A DNA stretch of 34,539 nt from GWB1-37-8 sp964646925. Lineage in GTDB: Bacteria; Patescibacteriota; Microgenomatia; Levybacterales; UBA12049. The stretch is from the NCBI GenBank assembly GCA_964646925.1, contig CAZYIC010000005.1, positions 1-34,539 on the forward strand. Reading direction: 5' to 3'. Under the pieces are notes generated by a model. It saw only the letters and a program-made list of their open reading frames with translations. It was not told the origin of the DNA and ran no database searches. The position numbers were made by a program, and so were the translations under genes. The stretch's first letter is position 1, and each line of letters opens with the position of its first letter. This document shows, piece after piece, positions 21,708 through 28,464 of the stretch.

Positions 21708-24044
21708 ATGAAATTGCCATTTCTGCCTAAATTTAATAAGAAAATCGCACCTCTATACTTCTTGGTTTTGGTTCTAAGAGACGAAAAAGCAAACGCTGTT
21801 GTTTTTGAGGAAATAAAAGGAGAAGTTAAAATAGTGGGTGCTAAAGAAGAATATTTTTCAAATTCTATAGATGAAGCTTCGCCGGAAGAGTTTTTGGAAA
21901 CACTGGATAAAGCAATATCGCAAGCTGAATCATCTTTGCCCGAGAATATTCAGACGCAAAAAACTATTTTCGGAGTTAAAGAAGACTGGACAGAAAATGA
22001 TCGGATAAAAAAAAAGTATCTTGCAAAACTCAAAAACGCAAGCGAAGAATTAGGTTTAACGCCAATCGGGTTTTTGGTAATTTCTCAGGCTATTTCTCAC
22101 CTATTGGCAAAAGAAGAAGGAGCTCCGGTTTCTGCGATACTTACGGAAGTTAACGAAAAAACAGTAACTATTACGTTAATTAGGGCAGGAAAAACTATAG
22201 AAACAAAAACTTCGGAAATTCACGAATCAATTCCCTTCACCGTAGATACCGTTTTAAAACATTTTAATATTCCGGAGATTTTACCATCCAGAATTATAAT
22301 ATTTAACGGGAAAGAAGATTTAAGTCAGGAATTTATAACACACACTTGGAGCAAGAGCTTGCCTTTCCTTCATCTTCCTCAAATCACCAATCTTCCGGAT
22401 GGTTTTGATGCAAAAGCAGTCCTTTTCGGCGCAGCAACACAGATGGGATTTGAGATTCTGGAAGAAGATATGCCTGCAACCACTGAAAAACAGAAAGAAA
22501 ATGAAATACAAAAAATAAGTCCGTCAGCTGAAGAATTAGACAAATTCAGCGCTTCAGAAAAAGAAAATTCCATTGAAGATCCAATACCTTATAACAATTT
22601 CGACTCTCAAGATTTTGGATTTGCCAGAGACATAGATGTTGCAAAAATACCTATCTCGCCGAAGATGAGCGTGGCAAGTCGAGGCGGGCCTGCCCCCCGA
22701 GAGGAAGAATTTCAAGAGCGAGAAAAAAAAGAAGAACCCGAAGCAGAAGAAACTTTTTTACCTTTACAAAAAATGTCAGGCGTTAATAATATTTTAACGT
22801 TAATAAAAAGTATTTTATTTTCTGCCTTAGGCATCTTATTGGTATTCGCAAAAAAAATAAATATCAAAAATATTTTATCTATTTTGGCTCGCGCTCCTAA
22901 AGGAAAATTAACTATTATGATGCCGGCAATTCTAATCTTAGGTATTGCGCTTATCGCCGGTTATTTCTTGTTTATAAAAGCAACTATTGAGATAACTGTA
23001 GATCCAAAAATTACGGAACAAAATAGAAGTGTCTTATTTTCAACAACCGACCCTACGGATCCAGGTAAAAATATTATAAAGGGCGAATTTGTATCCGTAT
23101 CAAAAGACGGCTCCGTTTCTACTGACGCAACCGGCAAGAAAGACGTTGGCACAAATGCGAAAGGAGCAGTAATAATTTATAATGATAGCGATGTCGCTAA
23201 AAATCTAGCTGAAGGAGCAATATTAAAGGCTCCAAATGGCCTCGAATTTACACTTGACTCTCCTACAACCATAAAAGCGGTTGCATCGCACTCAGCAAAT
23301 GAGAACCCACCTCCTGAAAAAACTACGGCAAACGCAACCGCTAATCAATTAGGTAAAGAGTCTAATCTTCCCTCGGGAACAAAATTTTCTGTTGCTTCTT
23401 TTGGTGCATCTGAAGTAATAGCAATAAATGATAATCCTTTTTCAGGCGGAACAAAAAAAGAAGTTACAGTTGTTTCAAAAAACGATCAGGACAAATTGGA
23501 AGAAGAATTACCCAAACAATTAGAGAATAACGCGAAAGAGGGGCTAATTAAAAAAATCGGCCAAAACAAAGTTTTAGTCCCCGCTTTCGTGTCAAACTCG
23601 ATAACCAAGAAAAGTATGAACGCAAGGGTCGGAGATGAAGCAAATCGGGTTACGCTAACAGGAACCGTTGAATACCAAGGAATTTCTTATGATAAAAATG
23701 ATTTAATCTCATTTAGCAAATCGCTTTTGGAGAAAAATGTTCCGTCCGCCCAGCAAATAGATTATAACAATGTTAAAACATCTGTCAGAAACTTACAAAG
23801 TAAAAACGGCGAAGATGTGGAAGCAAATTTAAATATCAAAGCCCTCCTTCTTCCAAAGATAGACGAGAATAAACTTATAAAAGATATAAAAGGAAAATCA
23901 TTCAAAGCGGTAGAAGACTTACTTTTCAAATTATCTCAAGTTTCAGATGTGGATATTCTTTTTTCACCCAAATTGCCATTCCTGCCAAAAAATTTACCAA
24001 TAAGAGAAAAAAATATAAAAATTTTAATTAAAGTAAATGGCTAA
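21708..24044 (+). CDS. Envelope fusion protein: PilM-like N-terminus, membrane helices, baseplate-J-like C-terminus
   Basis: A 778-aa protein. Residues about 1-250 look like an actin-fold/PilM-like domain (SAILTEVNEKTVTITLIRAGK, FDAKAVLFGAATQMGF). About 255-355 is a charged, Glu/Lys-rich linker with a GC-rich insert (SVASRGGPAPREEEF). Two hydrophobic segments lie near 361-385 and 400-425 (MMPAILILGIALIAGYFLFI). The rest (KGAVIIYNDSDVAKNLAEGA, NLPSGTKFSVASFG) resembles the beta-rich region annotated as baseplate J-like in CPR proteins. Topology implies a cytoplasmic N-terminus and an external beta domain. Role unknown; type IV pilus or envelope scaffolding is a guess. It overlaps the sortase gene by 8 nt. 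Confidence 0.6.
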   Translation: MKLPFLPKFNKKIAPLYFLVLVLRDEKANAVVFEEIKGEVKIVGAKEEYFSNSIDEASPEEFLETLDKAISQAESSLPENIQTQKTIFGVKEDWTENDRIKKKYLAKLKNASEELGLTPIGFLVISQAISHLLAKEEGAPVSAILTEVNEKTVTITLIRAGKTIETKTSEIHESIPFTVDTVLKHFNIPEILPSRIIIFNGKEDLSQEFITHTWSKSLPFLHLPQITNLPDGFDAKAVLFGAATQMGFEILEEDMPATTEKQKENEIQKISPSAEELDKFSASEKENSIEDPIPYNNFDSQDFGFARDIDVAKIPISPKMSVASRGGPAPREEEFQEREKKEEPEAEETFLPLQKMSGVNNILTLIKSILFSALGILLVFAKKINIKNILSILARAPKGKLTIMMPAILILGIALIAGYFLFIKATIEITVDPKITEQNRSVLFSTTDPTDPGKNIIKGEFVSVSKDGSVSTDATGKKDVGTNAKGAVIIYNDSDVAKNLAEGAILKAPNGLEFTLDSPTTIKAVASHSANENPPPEKTTANATANQLGKESNLPSGTKFSVASFGASEVIAINDNPFSGGTKKEVTVVSKNDQDKLEEELPKQLENNAKEGLIKKIGQNKVLVPAFVSNSITKKSMNARVGDEANRVTLTGTVEYQGISYDKNDLISFSKSLLEKNVPSAQQIDYNNVKTSVRNLQSKNGEDVEANLNIKALLLPKIDENKLIKDIKGKSFKAVEDLLFKLSQVSDVDILFSPKLPFLPKNLPIREKNIKILIKVNG
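22655..22703. repeat. GC-rich insert within the linker of the envelope fusion gene
   Basis: A 49-base in-frame GC-rich stretch with GCGGGCCTGCCCCCC-type palindromy, encoding about SPKMSVASRGGPAPREE within a low-complexity linker. Composition differs sharply from the AT-rich gene around it. It resembles the alaS insert in kind, not clearly in sequence. Confidence 0.4.
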
Positions 24045-24747
24045 ATATTACTACAAAAAAAGTAAAGGAAGTAAATTAAAGAAATACCTTCGTCTGATAA
24101 GTATCCTAATTTTAGTAATTGGAATTTCCATTCTCTCGTATATTTTATTTCCTATTATATCTTGGCAGATATATTTTATGCCCGCTCTTGCTTCCCAAAA
24201 CATAACATACTCTATTCCAAACGCAAATATTGTAGATTTGGTGGCAAATTCGATAAATGGAACCGATTACACAAAGGCGGAAAATTGGTTTCCCAAGCTT
24301 GCTCAAACATCTTCTCAAAAAATACAAACCGATATCACCCAATATGTAATTTCTATTCCAAAAATAAATATAAAAGAGGCAATTGTCTCAACTGTTGATA
24401 CCGATTTGGCAAAACATTTGATAAACTATCCGGGAACAGGTATTCCCGGTAAAAACGGCAATGCCGTAATTTTTGGCCACTCAACTTTACCTCAATTATT
24501 TAATCCGAAAGATTATAAAACAATTTTTGCCAATGTTTACAAACTAAAAAATGGGGACATGATCTATGTCATCATTAATAACATTACTTACTCATATAAA
24601 ATATATAAAACGGTCGTTGTCGAACCAACGGATACCTCGGCATTTATTCAAGACTATAGCAATTCCTACATAACTCTTGTAACATGCACTCCTCCCGGTA
24701 CGGTTTGGAAACGCTTGCTTATTAAAGCAAGATTGGAAAATATATAA
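24037..24747 (+). CDS. Sortase family cysteine transpeptidase
   Basis: A 236-aa membrane-anchored sortase: a basic N-terminus, one membrane helix (about 19-41, RLISILILVIGISILSYILF), then the sortase beta-barrel. Catalytic residues are visible as His148 (IFGHST), Cys217 (TLVTCTPPGT) and Arg226 (WKRLLIKAR), in correct order. The TCTPxGT context resembles class D/E-type sortases. Sortases cut a C-terminal sorting signal and join the protein to the wall or to pilins; I see no obvious LPxTG protein in this window. ATG 24037 overlaps the previous gene by eight bases, implying coupling. Confidence 0.92.
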   Translation: MAKYYYKKSKGSKLKKYLRLISILILVIGISILSYILFPIISWQIYFMPALASQNITYSIPNANIVDLVANSINGTDYTKAENWFPKLAQTSSQKIQTDITQYVISIPKINIKEAIVSTVDTDLAKHLINYPGTGIPGKNGNAVIFGHSTLPQLFNPKDYKTIFANVYKLKNGDMIYVIINNITYSYKIYKTVVVEPTDTSAFIQDYSNSYITLVTCTPPGTVWKRLLIKARLENI

Positions 24748-24748
24748 T
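24743..24748 (+). promoter_or_regulatory. Possible -10 box before AMP phosphorylase
   Basis: TATAAT overlaps the sortase stop and ends ten bases before the ATG at 24759. No clear -35. It may allow separate, near-leaderless transcription. Confidence 0.35.
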
Positions 24749-24758
24749 TATCAAAATA

Positions 24759-26057
24759 ATGAGTGATACGAAAATTTATCTGGAAAAAATCAATCATCAA
24801 AAAGCATTAAGCGCCATCAGAAAAAAACTTATTGGCAAAACCTTAAATTATAAAGAGATTTATTCCATAATGGATCAGATAGCTAACCAAAGACTTGGCG
24901 ATGTTCTGACTACCTATTTTGCCGCATCCGGTTACTCAAAAGGTTTTACAAATCAAGAACTTTATTTTCTTACAAAGGCAATGATTGAAACAGGAGAAAA
25001 ATTACACTTCAAAGGAATTGTTGCCGACAAGCACTCAATAGGCGGAGTTCCCGGAAATCGCACTACTCTTATTGTTGTTCCAATTGTTGCATCAGCCGGA
25101 TTTTTAATTCCTAAAAGTTCAAGCCGGGCAATAACAACAAGCGGAACGGCAGACGATATGGAAATTCTTGCGCCTGTTGTTCTTTCAAAAAATAAAATAA
25201 TGAAAATTGTCAAAAAAATAAAAGCCTGCATTGTCTGGGGAGGAAACTTTAATATCGCTCCCGCAGATGATGTAATTATAAATATTGAAAAAGCCCTAAT
25301 GTTTGAAAGCTATGATAAAATTATTGTTTCAATAATGGCAAAAAAAATTGCTTTCGGATCCAATCATGTTGTAATAGATATTCCTTATGGAAATTCTTTA
25401 AAAGTAACTACTCACAAAAATGCACAGATTTTAAAAGAAAAATTTAAATATTTAGCAAAAAAATTTAGCATGAAGATCAAAGTAATTATTCATAGAACCG
25501 ATGAGCCGGTCGGCAGGGGCATAGGTCCGATTCTCGAAACAAGAGATGCAATAAGAGTTTTGGAACAGATCCAGGATAGACCTTTTGATCTGGAAGTTAG
25601 AAGCTTAACTCTCGCAGGAAATCTTCTTGAATTATGCTTAAAAGACTCTTCGGAAAAATTACAGAACTATGTCAGAGCTACTTATGGCAATTGCATTGGC
25701 TGGGCAACAAAAATCCTGCAAGACGGCCTTGCTTTAAAAAAGATGAAAGAAATAATTTATGAGCAGGGAGGAAATCCAAATATCAACAGCTGTAAATTAA
25801 TTCCGGGTAAATTTACCTACCAAATTAAAGCGTTAAAAAGAGGTTTTATTAATTGTATAAACAGCAAAAATGTTACTCTTATCATTAAAATATTAGGAGC
25901 ACCCTTGGTAAAAGGAGCAGGAATATATTTAGATAAAAAAATGGGTGAAAAAATAGAAAAAGGAGAAGTCATCTGTACTCTTTATAGCGAAAGCGTGTAT
26001 AATCTTAACCAAGGAAAAAGAATGATGAGAGAATTTCCCATATTTGGTTTTTCATGA
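24759..26057 (+). CDS. AMP phosphorylase (archaeal-type, thymidine phosphorylase family), N-terminally short
   Basis: A 432-aa nucleoside phosphorylase-fold enzyme. The phosphate-binding signature is KHSIGGVPGNRTT (91-103), followed by SSSRAITTSGTADDMEILAPV (about 120-140), ACIVWGGNFNIAPADD and RTDEPVGRGIGPILETRDA. These match archaeal AMP phosphorylase more closely than bacterial thymidine phosphorylase. The archaeal enzyme converts AMP and phosphate to adenine and ribose-1,5-bisphosphate, which an isomerase and RuBisCO then channel into 3-phosphoglycerate; this route is known from archaea and reported in CPR genomes. Archaeal enzymes are about 500 aa with an extra N-terminal domain of about 80 residues, largely absent here. 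Start ATG 24759, 11 nt after the sortase stop; no strong Shine-Dalgarno. Substrate is inferred from similarity. Confidence 0.85.
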   Translation: MSDTKIYLEKINHQKALSAIRKKLIGKTLNYKEIYSIMDQIANQRLGDVLTTYFAASGYSKGFTNQELYFLTKAMIETGEKLHFKGIVADKHSIGGVPGNRTTLIVVPIVASAGFLIPKSSSRAITTSGTADDMEILAPVVLSKNKIMKIVKKIKACIVWGGNFNIAPADDVIINIEKALMFESYDKIIVSIMAKKIAFGSNHVVIDIPYGNSLKVTTHKNAQILKEKFKYLAKKFSMKIKVIIHRTDEPVGRGIGPILETRDAIRVLEQIQDRPFDLEVRSLTLAGNLLELCLKDSSEKLQNYVRATYGNCIGWATKILQDGLALKKMKEIIYEQGGNPNINSCKLIPGKFTYQIKALKRGFINCINSKNVTLIIKILGAPLVKGAGIYLDKKMGEKIEKGEVICTLYSESVYNLNQGKRMMREFPIFGFS

Positions 26058-26082
26058 TCCTTCGACAGTAGCTCAGGATCAT
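26054..26082. repeat. Palindromic repeat between AMP phosphorylase and mltG
   Basis: ATGATCCT (26054-26061) and AGGATCAT (26075-26082) form a perfect 8-bp stem around TCGACAGTAGCTC, starting in the AMP phosphorylase stop codon. The core resembles 8467-8485. It fills most of the spacer before mltG and could be a repetitive extragenic palindrome or weak terminator. Confidence 0.6.
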
Positions 26083-26099
26083 ACTGAATTAGTTGAAGT

Positions 26100-27059
26100 A
26101 TGAAAAGACTGATTGCTATTTTCATTATTATAATTATTGGAACTATTTGGACAATAATGTCGTGGAAAAATGGACTTTCTCCGGCAAATCCAACTGATAA
26201 AAAAAACAAAATATTTATTGTCCGGAAAGGAAGCGGCTTAAAAGAAATAGCAAGCAAACTCAAGAATGAGGGCTTGATTAAAGACCGTATTGTCTTTTTT
26301 CTTTATACAAGGCTTGGAAAATTTGAAGAGAAAATACAAGCCGGATCTTTTCGTTTGAGCCCATCAATGAGCGCTGAAGAAGTTGCTCAAAATTTGACTC
26401 ATGGAACTTTGGATATTTGGATAACAATTCCCGAGGGAAAAAGGGGAACTGAAATAGCGGAAATTCTAAAAAAAGATTTACCCACATACGATGAATCTTG
26501 GATAAATATCATTACGTCTTTTGAGGGCTATCTTTTCCCGGATACCTATCTTATCCCCAAAGATGCTGATATAAATACCATTGTTTCGCAAATGCGTAAT
26601 AATTTTGAGCAAAAATATGCATCGGTCGATATGTCAAAAACGAAGCTTAGTAAAAATGAGATTATAACATTGGCATCTCTTATCGAAAGAGAAGCCAAAT
26701 TTCCGGAGGATCGGCCAATAGTCGCAAGCGTACTTTTAAATAGAACTGAGATCGGAATGAAGTTGGATATTGACGCAACCGTACAGTATGCGCTTGGCTA
26801 TTCAAAAGAGGAAAAGAATTGGTGGAGAAAAAATTTGACTTTTGAAGATTTAAAAATTTCTTCGCCCTACAATACTTATCGTAATGCCGGACTTCCTCCG
26901 ACGCCGATTGCCAATCCGGGAATTGAAGCTATCAAAGCAATTGTTAATCCCGCGAATACAGATTATTTATATTATATTTCCGACAAATCAGGACGCTTGC
27001 ATTTTGCTAAAAATTTGGAGGGGCAGAACGAGAATATCCGAAAATTCGAAGTTAATTAG
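26100..27059 (+). CDS. mltG: Endolytic murein transglycosylase MltG
   Basis: A 319-aa membrane-anchored lytic transglycosylase that cuts nascent glycan strands and sets their length. N-terminal helix (about 3-20), LysM-like part (IFIVRKGSGLKEIASKL), then the YceG domain: SFEGYLFPDTYLIP, ASLIEREAKFPEDRPIVASVLLNR with the likely catalytic Glu196 (E. coli Glu218 equivalent), and SSPYNTYRNAGLPPTPIANPG. Length is near that of E. coli MltG (340 aa). ATG 26100 follows the palindromic repeat; only a weak GAAG precedes it. The end overlaps the convergent YtxH-like gene by eight bases. Confidence 0.95.
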   Translation: MKRLIAIFIIIIIGTIWTIMSWKNGLSPANPTDKKNKIFIVRKGSGLKEIASKLKNEGLIKDRIVFFLYTRLGKFEEKIQAGSFRLSPSMSAEEVAQNLTHGTLDIWITIPEGKRGTEIAEILKKDLPTYDESWINIITSFEGYLFPDTYLIPKDADINTIVSQMRNNFEQKYASVDMSKTKLSKNEIITLASLIEREAKFPEDRPIVASVLLNRTEIGMKLDIDATVQYALGYSKEEKNWWRKNLTFEDLKISSPYNTYRNAGLPPTPIANPGIEAIKAIVNPANTDYLYYISDKSGRLHFAKNLEGQNENIRKFEVN

Positions 27060-27366
27060 CATGTCGCGAGATTCCCCTAAAAAATCTCCTAACAGCCGGT
27101 TTTTTAATAACATTTTCTTCTTTAGACATTTTAACCGGGGCGGACTCGTCTTCCAATATTTCATCCGTATTTATTGATTTATCCATTTTTTCAAGAATAT
27201 CGGAGATATTCCCCGCACCTTTTTCCGAAATTACCTTCAATAATCTTTTTCCTCTTTTTGTTCCAAATAAGAATACTGTTAAAGCTCCTACCAAAACACC
27301 AAATAAAAAACCGCTAAGAAAATTATTTCCTTGTTTTATACCAATTTGATTATTGTCATTATTCAT
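27052..27366 (-). CDS. YtxH-like small membrane protein
   Basis: A 104-aa protein with one N-terminal membrane helix (about 17-35, FLSGFLFGVLVGALTVFLF) followed by GTKRGKRLLKVISEKG, the G-T/P-x-x-G-K/R pattern typical of YtxH-like proteins, then an acidic region and basic tail. Function is unknown; YtxH proteins are linked to general stress in Firmicutes. ATG 27364-27366 has a perfect Shine-Dalgarno (AAGGAGG, six bases away), in contrast to the leaderless first genes. It lies one base after the 95-aa gene and shares its promoter. Confidence 0.7.
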   Translation of the reverse strand: MNNDNNQIGIKQGNNFLSGFLFGVLVGALTVFLFGTKRGKRLLKVISEKGAGNISDILEKMDKSINTDEILEDESAPVKMSKEENVIKKPAVRRFFRGISRHAN

Positions 27367-27367
27367 T

Positions 27368-27655
27368 TCAATCCTCCTTGCTTTTTCTCTTTGAATCTTC
27401 TTCTTTTGAAATAATTTTTTTAAAAAGGTTTATAAAAGTTGCTCCTGTTTTAATACCCGTTGCTATAGACGATAATGAAGAAATAGGAGAAGAAACGCTT
27501 TGAGCTATAGAGCTGGTATTGTCCAGAACCTTATTTGCTTTGGAAACTGTTTTACGAAACTCTTTCAGTATAAAAAACACTTGCACTCCCAATACGACAA
27601 GAAGACCGGTTAAAAGAACTATAACTATAATTAGAATAATCTGAGCGGTATCCAT
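27368..27655 (-). CDS. Small membrane protein with helical tail (DUF948-like)
   Basis: A 95-aa protein with an N-terminal membrane helix (about 5-28, QIILIIVIVLLTGLLVVLGVQVFF), an amphipathic stretch (KEFRKTVSKANKVLDN) and a Ser-rich region, ending in a charged tail. The design resembles DUF948-type proteins that often precede YtxH genes, and here a YtxH-like gene does follow. ATG 27653-27655 is preceded by a near-consensus promoter ending nine bases away and has no Shine-Dalgarno. Function unknown; a membrane stress or envelope role is a guess. Confidence 0.65.
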   Translation of the reverse strand: MDTAQIILIIVIVLLTGLLVVLGVQVFFILKEFRKTVSKANKVLDNTSSIAQSVSSPISSLSSIATGIKTGATFINLFKKIISKEEDSKRKSKED

Positions 27656-27664
27656 ACTATTTTT

Positions 27665-27693
27665 ACGATACCATTAACGTTTTCCCCTGTCAA
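27665..27693 (-). promoter_or_regulatory. Leaderless-type promoter of the DUF948/YtxH pair
   Basis: Minus strand: perfect -35 TTGACA (27688-27693), 17 nt, extended -10 TGG-TATCGT (27665-27670), nine bases to ATG 27655. The best -35 in this group of genes. Confidence 0.7.
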
Positions 27694-27709
27694 CTATACT
27701 TAAGCGATA

Positions 27710-28348
27710 CTACTGTATCTTAACTTCTATTTGTCTTTCCAGAATTGTTGTTTTGTTAAAATTGTTAATCGCTTTTATGACAATTTTCTCTTTTCCCGGA
27801 AAGACAGCAATTGTTTTTTTAAAATTTCCTTCTCTATCTAAAGATGCTGTTTCATTATTTATAAAAACAGTTGAGTTGGAATTTGTTTTACCAACTACGG
27901 TTACCGTTTGGGATGAAATTATAGAATTTTCTTTTGGAAAAGAGACGGTAAGCGGAGGATTGAAAATAGCAGATCTATACTGAAAAAATATATAAGCTAA
28001 AAGAATAATAAAAATTAAAATAAAAATTTTAAAAGTTGGCGCAAACTTAATTCTTTTGAGAGGAAAATCATTTTTCCTCAAAAGTCCTTCGGGCAAAACT
28101 TTTACAGATTTCTCCTCATCGTATTCCCTTTTAAAAAGAGCGATGAGTTCACGTTCAGGCAGTCCTAAAAACTTCGCATAATTTCTGACAAATCCATGCG
28201 CATAAGTACCCGATGGTAGCTTTTTGTATTCTCCTTTTTCTATCGCAGCTAGAAAAGAAACTCTTATTTTCGTGGCTTTAGCAACTTCATCAAGAGTTAA
28301 TTCTCTCTTGATGCGTTCTTCGTAAAGTTTCTCTCCTACATGAATCAT
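27710..28348 (-). CDS. RodZ-like helix-turn-helix membrane protein
   Basis: A 212-aa protein with RodZ architecture: N-terminal HTH (about 8-65, GEKLYEERIKRELTLDEVAK, then SFLAAIEKGEYKKLPSGTY and HGFVRNYAKFLGL), a membrane helix (about 106-123, FKIFILIFIILLAYIFFQY) and an external beta-sandwich-like domain (PLTVSFPKENSIISSQTVTV). RodZ connects MreB filaments to wall synthesis through the HTH. Whether MreB exists in this organism cannot be seen here. The external part is about 85 residues, shorter than E. coli RodZ (337 aa in total). It follows ftsK across a palindromic repeat; no Shine-Dalgarno before ATG 28346-28348. Confidence 0.8.
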   Translation of the reverse strand: MIHVGEKLYEERIKRELTLDEVAKATKIRVSFLAAIEKGEYKKLPSGTYAHGFVRNYAKFLGLPERELIALFKREYDEEKSVKVLPEGLLRKNDFPLKRIKFAPTFKIFILIFIILLAYIFFQYRSAIFNPPLTVSFPKENSIISSQTVTVVGKTNSNSTVFINNETASLDREGNFKKTIAVFPGKEKIVIKAINNFNKTTILERQIEVKIQ

Positions 28349-28357
28349 ACTTATTTA

Positions 28358-28464
28358 GTGTCATCCCGAATTTATTTCGGGATCTCCCTGATTACGAGAT
28401 GCTGAAACACCCGCCTGCACTTGCCTATGCAGAGCATTGGCGGGCAGGAGTTCAACATGACATC
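28358..28464. repeat. Composite palindromic repeat between ftsK and the RodZ-like gene
   Basis: ATCCCGAA/TTCGGGAT (28363-28370/28376-28383) is a perfect 8-bp stem; CCCGCC/GGCGGG (28410-28415/28439-28444) a second; the outer TGTCAT/ATGACA (28359-28364/28457-28462) closes both. This pattern of TCATCCCGAA-type palindromes is familiar from dispersed intergenic repeats in several bacteria. It holds no coding frame and fills the whole spacer. Confidence 0.65.
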
